DNA of 64,000 nt from Cercis canadensis (Eukaryota; Streptophyta; Magnoliopsida; Fabales; Fabaceae): positions 740,861 through 804,860 of the forward strand of contig QAOA01002082.1 of assembly GCA_003255065.1 (NCBI GenBank). Reading direction: 5' to 3'. Of the stretch, positions 35,533 through 47,082 are shown piece after piece. Under the pieces are notes generated by a model, which saw nothing but the letters and a program-made list of their open reading frames with translations, did not search any database and was not told the DNA's origin. The position numbers and the translations under genes were made by a program. How positions within the stretch are numbered: the stretch's first letter is position 1; every line of letters starts with the position of its first letter.

Positions 35533-35869
35533 TTATCATAATTATACTATGTTTAAAAAAATTAATAAATATTTTGGAATTTTATGATAAATATTTTTAT
35601 AATGAAAAATTTTGAATGATAAATAATAGTATAATAGTGACAACTAATGCACTAAAATTATGGTAGTCCATTTATATTCCACAGCCAAAATTGGCATAAT
35701 TAGGGTCAATAAATGCAGAAAAATTATGACGAAACCATTCTTTAATTAGTGACATTAATGCAGTCCATTTAGTTATTTACATATTAATTTATCTATATAA
35801 ACAGAGAATGGTGATTTCTTCTTTGGTATCTGACTTTTCTTTTCCTAAAATATATATCAAGTCTCCATA

Positions 35870-35988
35870 TTTATCTATTTGTGTGTTTATTGAAATAATA
35901 CTCCTCGTTTATGTGTTATTCGATCGCTNTTTATCTATTTATGTGTTTATTGAAATAATACTCCTCGTTTATGTGTTATTCGATCGCT
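35870..35988. repeat. 59-bp direct duplication around a single N
   Basis: 35870-35928 and 35930-35988 are nearly identical, differing at one base, and are separated by one N at 35929. Most likely an unmerged contig overlap rather than a genuine repeat. Confidence 0.85.
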
Positions 35989-36810
35989 TATATGACAATC
36001 TTCGATGGGCTATTTACGCTCTCATTGTTTTGTTGGCTGCCATAGAGCCTTAATATAATATATCAATCATACTCATTATATTTAATTGCCAGTTGAAGCC
36101 AACTATCAATTAATAAAATATCAATGTTATTAGTATAGACTTTTTCGGAATCATTTTTCATATAAGATTGCTTCATAAAATTCCGAGCTAGTTTAAACTC
36201 AAGTTCCAAATTGAAAAACAAAACAGTTACTTCCACTCCTTAACTATACTACAACTATTACAATTATATAATTAATGAGAAGATGTAGGCTGTGGCATGT
36301 GATAAGGTTGAAGAAAATGAAACACCATCGTTTTAGCCAAATTTGTGGCATTTTGGTCATAAATCGGTTGCGTTTTATAGCTTAAAAAACCCTACTGTTT
36401 TGTTTATTCTGAGGATCCAATTATCTTGAATGAGTTGTCATAAATAATATGATATTTATCATTTAGTTTCAACTGATAATTAATTAATTACTTTTGAATT
36501 ATGAAACATTTATTTGAAAGCTTAAATAACATTGATCTTAAGAAAATAAAACCAAAATGAAAGCTTGATATATTACAAGAAAATTAATTACATAAGACTG
36601 AGACACACCAAAGTTTTAAAAGCAAGACCTATATAACCTTAATGACACATACAAATACACAGCACACAACCAGTTCATAAGCAAGAAAAACAAACAAACA
36701 AACAAACAAACCAAAAAAAAGAAAAAACTAGATATAATAGCGATGAAACAAGGTAGCTAGTGAAATACTTGTCCATGCATGCATGAGACACGTATCTAGT
36801 CTCACTAGCT

Positions 36811-37780
36811 TCAACCCAAGCTCAACTCCAAATCAAGTTCAGCTTCAGGCACTGGCATTTGCAAGGTGAAATCAACGTCAACTTCTCTAGCAGCTGGTGA
36901 AACTGTAGAGGAAGAAGCTTCCTCTGGAAAAAGTAGAAGGGTTGGTGGTGGCTTCTCAGTACTCACAGGCTTGAAATCAGGGTTAGTGGCAGCATCACCC
37001 ATAACGTTTCCACTTTTGTTGAGATTAGCAAAAATGGGTGCATTCGAGGTTTGGAACTTTTCCATGAAGCTGTATTGATATGTGGTTGCTGGGTTTCTGA
37101 AGAAATCGGTTGCATAGCTTTGAACTTGTTCTGGAGTCTTGTTCCACTCGAAACTCTTAGATATCTCATTCCAGCATCTTTTTCCATACTTATTAATCCC
37201 CATAACAAATAATCTGAAATTAGAATAATAAATTAATTAATAATGGAAATACCACTGCTTGCATGCAGTTGCAAATAAGTAATTAAATTCTAATGTATTG
37301 AAAACAATAAATAAAAATAAAAGAAATAAAAGAGAAAGAAACATGCAAGTTTTGCAATTATATTTGTAAGTACCAAAAAATGAAATGCAAATGGTAGCAT
37401 TTAATGATAGAAGAGAAATGTGAGAATGCAATTTAATGTCATTAAAAGTTGAAAGAAACAAACTCATGCTCTTTGGCAGTCCAACGATCCTTGAGCAAAT
37501 TGGTTCCATGAGGAAATGAGAATGCATTTGATTCAGCTACTGGTTTATATTCAGCTAATGCTTGGTCACCATTCATGCTGGCCTGAAGCTTAAAAGTAAC
37601 ATGAGAGAGCTCATGTGTCTCTGTGAAAGCTGGATTTCTTGGTACCCACTGAGCAGTTCTCTTGAATTGGGTTTTCTTTGCAGAAATTGAGGTGGAAGCG
37701 CTTAGATTAAGGGCTTTTGGGGACTCAGACCTAGAAGGTGGTGGAGGAGATCTTGTAAGATCAATGACTTCATCTGCCAT
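36811..37780 (-). CDS. One-repeat MYB/SANT transcription factor with C-terminal EAR motif
   Basis: Two exons (37780-37464 and 37213-36811) encode 239 residues. The N-terminal third is Ser/Pro-rich (MADEVIDLTRSPPPPSRSES). A single MYB/SANT repeat follows (about residues 98-150): DRWTAKEHELFVMGINKYGK, CWNEISKSFEW, then KTPEQVQSYATDFF. The last part corresponds to the third helix; SYATDFF stands where the common one-repeat plant class has SHAQKYF, so DNA contacts may differ. The protein ends LDLELSLG, an LxLxL EAR motif that recruits TOPLESS-type co-repressors. A nuclear transcriptional repressor is inferred. The intron splits the repeat. No Arabidopsis neighbour in the syntenic block corresponds to it as far as I recall. 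Confidence 0.88.
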
Positions 37781-39322
37781 TGCTCGAAGAGGGCAGGTAT
37801 GGAGATAGAGAGAGCAAATCAGGAGAGGAAAGTAGATGAAAGAGATATAGAAATTTACTTGACTGCTTTGAATTTATAAAAATTGAAGGCTACTTTGAAA
37901 TTACTAAAGTATCCATAGAATGGCAAATTACCAAGGTTTTTCTCCTCACTAATTTATAACATAATAATTAATTTTATTAAAATGAAAAAACCCACTCAAG
38001 AGAAAAAGAAACATAAGAGAGTAGAAAACGAAACAAACATAGGTTTTTTTTTTTTGTTTAATAACATATAAAAGGAAAGTGAAAGTATAGTCTTTTACAG
38101 ATTATAATAAATGATAAAATTACGTAAATTTAGAAAATGAGGGCAAATTTGTCATTAAGAGTTGGTAATAATTTACACTACCAACTAAAAATACATACGA
38201 CGCGTGCGAATAGCGACAACAGGCACCGTCAACAAACACGAAAACCAGGCAGCGGAGCTACCAGTAACGCCTTTGCTGAGTAATGAAAGCCTTCGTGTAC
38301 ATCACCCCTGCATGCAAATGCATACATGTCTACACAAAATCAACTCTTTAAGTTGTTGTAATTTTCCCAAATCCGTTTCCGTCATCTCTCTCTTATGTAA
38401 TTTTTGCAAGTGGGAGTTTGGAGTTTTATATCATAAAAATTGAGTTTCCACATAAGAAATATTCTACCCTCAACTGACTCTAAAAAAAAATCGCACTGTT
38501 AGCATTAGTTATTTTGCAGTAGTCAATTGCAAGTGACGATAAATGCATTAATTAACCGTGATTGGTTTGATCATCAAAATAAATTTTGAGTGAGGAAGAG
38601 GCTTTAAGGCTTGGTCACCTTATGTTCCCAAGTTTAATTCCAATACACGGCTCCCCTAACATTCTAAATGAGTAAATGTACTTAGTGGAGATTGGACCCC
38701 CATATAAAATATGAGAATTTTAAGGTTTGCTATCTATAATTAACCGTGGTTTAAACTGTCACGAAGTTTTACTTCTTTTTTTTAATTTGTTGTAGTCTAA
38801 ACATTGCCATTTTAATGAGAACATGTGCAAACTCTCATATCTCTTCTTCGTCAAGTGACATGACCGGATCTTGATCTTTTTTGTAAGCTCTTATCTCCAT
38901 CTCAATCATTTTCGATTATAGATCTAATGTAATAGACCCTTTCTTTCTCCTAGATTGATAGCTACCTCCGATCGATAGGGTTTGACCTTCATCATAATTC
39001 ATAGGTATGGACCATTTTTCTGTCTCTTCATTGCCGATAGGGTTGATTTGATCTGTCTAATTTGTATTGTTTTTTTTTTTTTTTTTTTTTTTTTTNGTTT
39101 TTTTTTTTTTTTCTTTTGTTTCTCATTGAACCTTAGGGTTTGAAGCTTCTCTTCTTGATATAGTGTTTTCATTTATTGGCGATTCCAAGTTTTAGTTCTT
39201 TGTCCCATCCCAGCCCATTATTTCGACTCAAAAGGTAAAGATTTTCATTCATGTTTGTTGTATTGTATCATAGTATATTAGGGCGTGCTAGTTGCTAAGA
39301 CATTAATTCCACACGTTTAATT

Positions 39323-39558
39323 GGTGATAACTCAATACCACTTGTCATGTCTAAGCCCAATTAGATCAAGACAATTAGAAGGTTAAATTACATGATTTAA
39401 AGAAGTAACACAAAATATCTTAATAGTCAATTCTTAAATATAGGTGATAACTCAATGCCACTTGTCATGTCTAAGCCCAATTAGATCAAGACAATTAGAA
39501 GGTTAAATTACATGATTTAAAAAAGTAACACAAAATATCTTAATAGTCAATTCTTAAT
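39323..39558. repeat. Tandem duplication, 120-bp period, no N between copies
   Basis: 39323-39442 is repeated at 39443-39558 with few changes (for example ATACCAC/ATGCCAC and AAAGAAG/AAAAAAG). Unlike the other short duplications here, no N separates the copies. Confidence 0.9.
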
Positions 39559-39929
39559 ATTTAAATAGTACCATTTAATCTTTGATATATCTAATGTGGG
39601 GACTTTGAGCTATCACATAGTGTCTCCTCAAACAGAAACAAAAAGTTGAAATGGGGAATAGTGTGAAATACTTTTGGCGCACTTGCTATTAGTGTATTAA
39701 ATATTAACTCTTAACAAATCGATAATCAAATTTAAAGAGATTAGGGGTAAAATTCTAAATTTAATGATGATTAGAGCATGACCCATACATTCAAATTAAT
39801 GATTTTATCAAAACATATTTTTGAAGAAAAAGATCCTAATAACAATAAGTATTATGATTTAAAATACCTGTAAAAAAGGTTTTGTATTTTTGTTATATTT
39901 ATTAAAATGAATTATCTCATATTTTTGGT

Positions 39930-40032
39930 ACAAGAATTATCTCATATGATAACATACTAATTTAGTATAATCCAACAAGGNACAAGAGTTATCTCATATG
40001 ATAACATACTAATTTAGTATAATCCAACAAGG
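39930..40032. repeat. 51-bp direct duplication around a single N
   Basis: 39930-39980 and 39982-40032 match except at one position and are joined by N at 39981. Probably an assembly joint. Confidence 0.88.
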
Positions 40033-42002
40033 AATTTAAAGTTAATCCACGAAACCATTAAATGTGGTCTAATGAGTTTAAATGATTTACAAGAAAATAT
40101 AAATTTAAACATCCATAATTTCATATAACAAAATTTGATCTAATTAAAAAAAAAAAAAAATTGATCCAACGTCAATGCACATGCTTCGATGATTGTGTAT
40201 AATTTTTTGGCATTGTCAATGAATCAAAATTAAATCTTAATTAAACTAAGTTATGTGAGTTTATTTATTTTTTAATATTAATCATCTTTAACCTCCTCTA
40301 AAGACTAACTTCGATTTTTTCTTTTTATTCGGGGGTAGGTTTGAGTAGATTAACCAAAAAAGCTTTGGTTCTGTTTGGAGAGAGAGAGAGAGAGAGAGAT
40401 GGCTGAAATCCTGAAACGACCAAAAAACACAAATTGAGCGATTGTTTCCAGAAACAATAAATAAAAGCATAAGTTGCCAAACAGCTTTTTTTGTTCTTTT
40501 GTTTTTGAAAATAAAAAACTATTTCCAGAAACAGTAACTGTTAATACCTAATGTTAATACTTAGTAAACTCACCCAACTCCGATAACCAAACAAGCCCTT
40601 TGTCTTTCTTAATACCTTGAAAATCGAGGGCATCGTTGTTATTTTAACACATTAAATATGTAATCAAACAGAAATTATTTTATTTAAAATTATATTCTAA
40701 AGCATATTTGTTTTCAAGTCCAGAAGAAGGATTGATTAATACAAACATAAAAGAATAACCAAAAGTAAAGGCTTAATAATAGAAATGCTTATTCTACATG
40801 CGTAACACTTGAGTTCAAGTAATCTCTAAACCATATAGCAAGGATAAATCAGAGTATTACTTGTACATTATGACTTGTGAAAATGACTATGTATTTTGTT
40901 CGGGTTATGGGCTATGAATATTAGAGAAAATAACTCATTATAAGAAATATCGTTGAACGTCATCCTTAGCTCTCAAGATTTACGGGTTTTGTATTCGAAT
41001 TCAAAATCGTAGTTAATATATATATAGGTGAATGTTCCATGAAAAACTTATAGGGTCTGTTTAGGAGTTTTTTTGGAAGGGAGAGGAGAGGAGAGGGGAG
41101 GAAAGGGAGGGAAAAAAAGGGAGGAGTTTTTCTCTCCTTTGTTTGGATGATTAAAATGAAAGGAGATGAGAGGAAAGAAAAGGAAAAGTCATATTGTAAA
41201 GTATTTTTACTAGTTTACCCTTTATTATTAAAATAGACATATTTAATATAAAATTAAATAATATAATACATTTATTTCTTTTTTTTCTCTCTAAACTAAT
41301 TAATTAATAAAACTAGCAAATAAATTAAACATTTTTCTAAAAAATTAAATTAATCAACAAATCAGTAATAAATTATCTTAACATATTATAAAACAATGAT
41401 TAAGCATAATAGTAAAAGTTTAAATTGAGATAATTTGAAAACAAGAATAATATATATAAAAAATTATTTATATAAATTATGAATGCTATGGAATGAAAAA
41501 TGGAAATGCTATGGAACGAAATTTTCAGTATCAAAAGAAAACATGGGAACAACTTGATATGATATTAAAATATTTTCAGTATCTTAAGTCCTATTGCTGC
41601 AGGTTTGATGTTGTCTCTAATAGGAATTTATTTTTAGTCCAACACAGATTTAGAATGTAAGTTCTGATTATTGCCTTAACTGCTTGGTTGCAGGAAAGGT
41701 TCTGGACAGTTTCCTTATTTTATCATTAGTGCTGAGCAACATACAATTTTCTTGATTTTCTATTATATAGTGTACTGTGATGAATGTTGATGCTTAGCAA
41801 TTCGCTACTTCTAACCTGAAGCAGCAAGACAAGGGCACCGGGGTAACCAAGTAAACACGTAGTCCTGGGATTTCAACATGCTTACAACTAATGAAAATGA
41901 ATGCATTGAATAAAACAAGTAAAGCATAAAATTTATTTGAGTCATTTGTTTAATGTAAACATCTAGGTAATACATAATTCCAGTTGAAACATTGCAATCA
42001 GA

Positions 42003-42113
42003 ATGGCTTCAAAAGATTGTGCTCCTCCAAAGTCGGTGACCAACTCTGAAAACTTGGCCATTGTACATCCAATACTGAATCACATGCTACTATGCATTGT
42101 GCGATCATTTTGA
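42003..42113 (+). other. Small ORF inside the TIR element (36 codons)
   Basis: Begins MASKDCAPPKSVTNSENLA and looks protein-like, ending in TGA. It may be an exon of a captured gene, together with the fragment at 42977-43631. No family was recognised. Confidence 0.2.
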
Positions 42114-42976
42114 CTGTTTCCCTTGTTTCTTCTTGATAACTTCATCAATGTACATTATACCCTTGCTTTTTTAAACGTCAGGTGGCTTACATCTACGAAC
42201 AGTGGCAGTAAACTTGTGCACCCTTTGCTTGTCTATTCCAGTGCAGCAAGCCACATTGTTTTTGAAGCAGAAAACACAGACAGCAGGTGGTACAGTCAAT
42301 TCAACGTCATGGCTGTATCCCAAATCTGATACATTCAAGCCACAATGCTAGAAACAGACTTTAAATATTTACAGATAAAAAGATACAAGAAAAAACTGAT
42401 ATAAATCCATTTCTCTTTCCCTGGTGTACAACCTAGAATTCATATTGCAGCAAAAGCTGTATCCGAGTGGTGCCCTGAAAGTACAGGGAGAACATGACAA
42501 AGCTATACTTACGCAGCACATTCCAGTCACAGCAATACTAATATTATTGGAACTAATATCAAAGATGCAGATATTTATTATGACAAGTACTTTATGAATT
42601 GGTCCGGATCCAAAGCAAATAGTAGTTGTTATATAAGAGCAATAGTCAAATTGCAAAAAGATTACAAGAAAATGCTGGGTCAAAGGGACTGCTTTAAAAG
42701 TTATATTCATATCCACATTTGCAAATTTACTTCATAGAAAACCATATAATATATTAATTTAAGTTCCATTGTCTATTCTCTATACAGCTTCAAGTACGTA
42801 GACCCATGCTAACATACTCAATAAATTCCACATGTTGTATGCTTAAGAGAAGCAATTGAAGAACAATTTGGTCATGGTTGACAAAAGAAGTATGAATTAT
42901 TACCTTGCTGTAACAGGGGGACCAAATACCATTTGAAGTAATATTTTTTTGCATCTTCCTTACGCTTAAGTATGTT

Positions 42977-43631
42977 GTGATCACCTCATTTTTTATAAAG
43001 TTCCCTTTGTCGTGCGCTTCAACACAAACTTTTGGAGAGTCTTCATCTAGCCAAGGGTCCAAAGGGGAAATATGTTACTCACTCCCCACTTTCACTGCTC
43101 TTCCAAACCATGCAGAGAAAGCAATGCCTCGAAGCCAAGTTAATACTCTGGAAATGCAGGTAACCAATTTTCACCACTCTTGATTTAATCACTGTAATTG
43201 TTCTCTATATATTGTCACCATGCACTACTTACTGTTGTCCAACTTATTCTACAATAATCTTAATTTTTTCCATGCTATGACAAGAATAGAACACAAGATT
43301 AGCATGACCTCTGCAGACAAGATTTATTATGGGATAAAAAACTGAGCATAATATGTTTCTTTCAGAATCTCACGCTCATATTCAAGTAGCAACAGACTGA
43401 ATTCCACTCACAGCACTGACCAGCCCTTTTACAGGGCATACCTAACAAGCTAAATATTTGGTATTGCAGGAAAAATCAGAGAGAGTGCAGAATGAAGTGA
43501 AAGATCCCAGCTCTCCTCAGCAGCAAGTGGTGACCAGTAGAGGCAAGAGGTCAAATGAAGAGAAATGCAAGAGTAAAAAGAAACGGACACCTCTTACTTG
43601 GCCTCACTTGAAACTTCTAGGTTGCTCTTAA
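42977..43631 (+). pseudogene. Spliced gene-like fragment inside the TIR element
   Basis: Two exon-like stretches join in frame across a consensus intron. The first ends at 43159 (..NTLEMQ followed by GTAACC). The second runs from 43470 to a TAA at 43629-43631, after TATTGCAG. The second is highly charged with a basic cluster (KRSNEEKCKSKKKRTPLTW), like a nuclear protein tail. There is no start codon before MPRSQ in the first stretch, so it is 5'-incomplete. It may be a captured host gene fragment, or the last exons of a small gene. Function unknown. Confidence 0.35.
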
Positions 43632-43878
43632 GTCATATATCTCTTTGCAATTATTTTCTTTAAACTAGTTTCGACATTATCATTAAATACTTGTGTTAGC
43701 TCTATGCAAGGTTGGTCAATTTGAGTTTAATTGGGAGATTCAACTAGTTTTATATTAATTTATTCTATTACTTTGAATAATTTTCAACTTACATTTGATC
43801 TGCCTTATTATGATACTTTCTTCTTACTATGTTTTAGTGTATTATATTCCCAAAGTGTAATGCATTGTAGACAATCAA

Positions 43879-43993
43879 NNNNNNNNNNNNNNNNNNNNNN
43901 NNNNNNNNNNNNNNNNNNNNNNNNNNNNNNNNNNNNNNNNNNNNNNNNNNNNNNNNNNNNNNNNNNNNNNNNNNNNNNNNNNNNNNNNNNNNN
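43879..43993. other. Assembly gap of 115 N
   Basis: Unknown bases inside the large TIR element; the true length may differ. Confidence 0.99.
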
Positions 43994-45157
43994 TTTACAA
44001 AAGCAGGAGAAACTGACCAAGGTTAGTTCATGAAGTGTCAAGTCTAATGTTGGCTTTGCTGTTCTGCAAAAGACAAACAAGGCCTGAACAAGCTGGCTAA
44101 TTTTGGCACTGGAAAGAATGAGCTCTAAACTTCCTGTTTTTTGTTCATTGATATGATGGCATTGAGGCTCAAATCTATATTTAGATCCCTCAAGACTTGA
44201 GTGCATCTTATGGTTGTCTTATTCTGACGTATGATAATTAAATTGGTTTTCTGATATAAATACCAAATAATTGAAACAATTTCCACAAAAATTGGCAGCA
44301 ATCTATTCGGCATAAAATTTACTACCAGCACCTTATCGATAACAGTGCCTAAAGGCATATTTGCAGTTCTGCAACTTGGGTTTAGCCAAAACACCCATTC
44401 AGTTAATTTAACAAACAGTTATAAGGTGGTACAAACAATACCCACAAAAGTCTCAGCCTTAGCAGGCAGTTGTAAGAATATAGAGAGTAAGATGACTTTT
44501 CAGTCAAAGACATTCAGCATAGCTAATGACAAAGTGCTACTACAGTTCATTTACCACCACAGATTTCAAAAACCCAGCCAAACTCATTCACCATTCAGTT
44601 CAAAAGTAGTGAAGGGGAATAGAAAGAAAAGTAGGAGAAAGCATATGTATTCAACAAAGGCAGCGGTGGCTGTGAGCAACTAACGTTGGCGATGGTGGCT
44701 GTGCAATCGCGAAGAAGAGCGGCGGCAGCGGTGAGAGGACTGACCAGTGGGGAAATGGTAGCGGAAGAAGGGAATTTCTGACAAAGCAAAAACGTCGATA
44801 ATGTTTTTAGAGAGGGAATTTCTGAATAAGGGTTTGTCTCCGGAGTGAAGGGAGGTGGAGGGGGAGATGTAGCTGAGAGATGCGAAGAGAAGAGATGAAA
44901 GTATCAGGTTTGTGTGGGATATGGGAGAGGAATTTTCAAAAAGGTAGAGGGGTATAATAGTCATTAACACAGATTTCCTCTCCAAACCCTCCAATTTGGA
45001 GGAACACGGGAATTGCTTAAAAAAGGACTCTGGAGGTTTAACTTAATCCTCTTATTTCCTTTCCCTTTTTCAGTGAAAACTCCTAAACAAAGGAGAGGGG
45101 AGATTTATCCTTCCCTCTCCTCTCCTCTCCTCTCTAGAAAATCTTCCAAATAGACCC

Positions 45158-45975
45158 ATAGGGTAACATAATTCTCTTACTCATTTTAAGCATCTAGAGC
45201 ATATAATTTTGATAGAATGGATTCTCAAAAGAAATAAGGAGAAGTACCTTTCATAAAATTGATTCTCAAAATTTACAATATAAAATTGATTTTGAACCAT
45301 ATTGAAAATTGATTTTGGTAGTGTCTCTCCATCGCTATTTATAAATAATGAGCATATAAATATAAAGAGAAAAAAAAAATTTCTGAAAAAGAATGCAACA
45401 TTACACATTAAAATATATTTGGTCTCTAACGTTAGTTCGAGGATTACACTATTAAAATATTTATAATTATAACTTTAAATGGATGGATATTTTAAAATAT
45501 TTATTTTATTAATGAAAAACTTGAAACATAAAATCTTCTTTTTGTAATAAAAATTTTGTAATTAATTAATTTACAGCATTGACTTAACGGTCACCTTTTG
45601 GTTCTCTATTTAATGCAAATAATTGTTAATAATTTTCGGTTTTCATTTTTCATTTCCAAAGTTTGGATATAAATTTTTCAGAGCCACATTCAGCGAATAA
45701 CGCGCTTTCCTTTCAAGTCTTAAGAGAATTGCTTTTTTATATTCTTCACTTAACATTTTCACTGGTGCTTACTTTTTCGCAATTCTCGCACGCTCTCTCT
45801 CTCTCTCTCTCTTGCTTCAGTGCGATTCAAAATTCGTTTTTGATTCCCACTTTCTTAGAAATTCCCTTCAATTTTAGGGTTTCGATTGGATTTCTCAGTA
45901 GAGAAAAAGTGATTGGGATTTCTTCTTGTCTCTATCTTAGTGAAAATTTGCGGAATTCTTGGTTTGATTTGGTTC
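45158..45975. other. Spacer and 5' region of the RING gene
   Basis: AT-rich spacer, then the likely leader of the RING gene with a (CT)n microsatellite at about 45791-45813. Pyrimidine-rich leaders of this kind are common just upstream of plant start codons. No TATA box was assigned. Confidence 0.5.
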
Positions 45976-47082
45976 ATGGCTTCAATGGGATCTTCGTACT
46001 GGTGCTACAGATGCAATCAATTCGTTAGGGTTCTAATTGGTGGTGAAGATAATCTACTCTGCCCTGATTGTGGAGCTGGTTTCGTAGAAGAAATCAGAAC
46101 CCCTAGTCACTCTCCTTTCCATCGATTTCCTGCAGCCGCAATGTATGCCGATGATGGGTCTAACTCCGAGAATGGTTCCAGCCCAAGACTGCGTCGGAGC
46201 CGAAGGAATGGTGGGGATCGATCGCCGTTTAACCCGGTTATTGTTCTCCGTGGACCTGCTGATGGCGGTGGTGGCGGTGGCGGTGGAAATGATGGCGTTG
46301 GAGCTGAAAGAGGGAACTTTGAGCTTTATTACAACGAGGGTACTGGTTCGGGTCTTCGGCCTCTACCTGCGAGCGTCACGGAGTTCTTGATGGGTTCTGG
46401 ATTTGACCATCTTCTTGAGCAGTTGGCTCAGTTAGAAGTAACTGGGATTGGGCGATTAGACCAGCCTCCGGCATCAAAAGCTGCAATTGAATCCATGCCC
46501 ATTATCAAGATTGTTGCTACTCATGTTTCTGCGGACTCGCATTGTGCTGTTTGTAAGGAACCGTTTGAGCTTGATACGGATGCTCGTGAAATGCCCTGTA
46601 AGCACATTTACCATTCTGATTGTATCCTTCCATGGCTTTCAATTCGTAATTCCTGTCCAGTTTGTCGCCATGAGCTACCTACTGAGCTCCGTGGGAGTAG
46701 CAGTGGCAGAAACTCCCCTGTGTCTGATGGTGGTAGGGATGATGATGCTGTGGGATTAACCATATGGAGACTTCCTGGTGGTGGGTTTGCTGTAGGGAGG
46801 TTCACTGGGGGCAGAAGAGCTGCGGAACGGGAACTTCCTGTTGTATACACAGAAATGGACGGTGGATTCAATAATGTTGGTGTTCCAAGAAGGATTTCTT
46901 GGGAATCAAGTGTGAGAAGATCAAGGGAGACTAGGGGATTGGGTAGTGTAGTTCGCAACTTCTTCTCATATCTTGGAAGATTTAGGAATTCCTTCTCTCG
47001 TTCCTCCAGTGTTAATTCAGGGATGAGTGGAAGAACTCGTTCCACTACAGTATTCACTAGATTTTCAAGGAGGAGCAACTAG
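45976..47082 (+). CDS. RING-H2 E3 ubiquitin ligase with zinc ribbon and DUF1117 (RDUF-like)
   Basis: Intronless gene of 368 codons. An N-terminal zinc ribbon has Cys pairs at residues 10/13 and 29/32 (YWCYRC; CPDC). A Gly-rich linker follows, then a RING-H2 finger at about residues 190-230 (CAVC, CKHIYHSDC, CPVC in the C-x2-C..C-x-H-x2-H-x2-C..C-x2-C order). The C-terminal DUF1117 region starts at about 258 (GLTIWRLPGGGFAVGRF). This architecture is that of Arabidopsis RDUF1/RDUF2, cytosolic ligases linked to abscisic-acid and drought responses. The role is inferred from family. The open frame continues upstream to 45913 without an ATG; the ATG at 45976 starts MASMGSSYW, directly before the zinc ribbon, and is preferred. 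Confidence 0.93.
   Translation: MASMGSSYWCYRCNQFVRVLIGGEDNLLCPDCGAGFVEEIRTPSHSPFHRFPAAAMYADDGSNSENGSSPRLRRSRRNGGDRSPFNPVIVLRGPADGGGGGGGGNDGVGAERGNFELYYNEGTGSGLRPLPASVTEFLMGSGFDHLLEQLAQLEVTGIGRLDQPPASKAAIESMPIIKIVATHVSADSHCAVCKEPFELDTDAREMPCKHIYHSDCILPWLSIRNSCPVCRHELPTELRGSSSGRNSPVSDGGRDDDAVGLTIWRLPGGGFAVGRFTGGRRAAERELPVVYTEMDGGFNNVGVPRRISWESSVRRSRETRGLGSVVRNFFSYLGRFRNSFSRSSSVNSGMSGRTRSTTVFTRFSRRSN

Larger units (their letters stand above)
33388..36810. other. AT-rich spacer upstream of Fes1, with a TIR element
   Basis: Fes1 promoter side (33388-33720 is relatively GC-richer), then long AT-rich DNA. A single N occurs at 33900 beside an A-run. The transposon at 34769-35532 and the N-linked duplication at 35870-35988 are listed separately. 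Near 36692 there is a short (CAAA)n run. No gene was found. Confidence 0.5.
37781..41052. other. Intergenic DNA between the MYB gene and the large TIR element
   Basis: AT-rich spacer. A 39-bp poly-T run with an N at 39096 is present. 39323-39558 is a tandem duplication, and 39930-40032 an N-linked duplication. A (GA)n run occurs at about 40379-40400. 40368-40603 has weak inverted-repeat character. No gene model could be supported. Confidence 0.5.
41053..45157. mobile_element. Large (4.1 kb) TIR DNA transposon, non-autonomous
   Basis: The left end begins GGGTCTGTTTAGGAG (41053) and the right end is its complement (CTTCCAAATAGACCC, ending 45157). Behind both ends lie mirrored GGAGAGGAGAGG tracts and CTCTCCTTTGTTT blocks, so the inverted repeat extends over roughly 100-150 bp. 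ATA flanks both sides (41050-41052 and 45158-45160), a possible 3-bp duplication. The GGGTCTGTTTGG-type end is common in PIF/Harbinger-like plant elements; that assignment is tentative. I see no transposase. The interior holds gene-like exon fragments and a 115-N gap, so a transposase cannot be wholly excluded. Confidence 0.6.

Noticed and set aside
38820..39250. Leader-like sequence with AGGGTTT words that could precede a gene
   Set aside because: No coding region follows on either strand; the poly-T run and N make the local sequence unreliable.
40368..40603. Possible small MITE with TTCTGTTTGG and CCAAACAAG ends
   Set aside because: The complementary ends are short, the interior contains a (GA)n run, and no target duplication was visible.
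44595..44994. Minus-strand Ser-rich open frames near the right end of the large TIR element
   Set aside because: They cross subterminal repeat sequence and have no transposase or host domain features.
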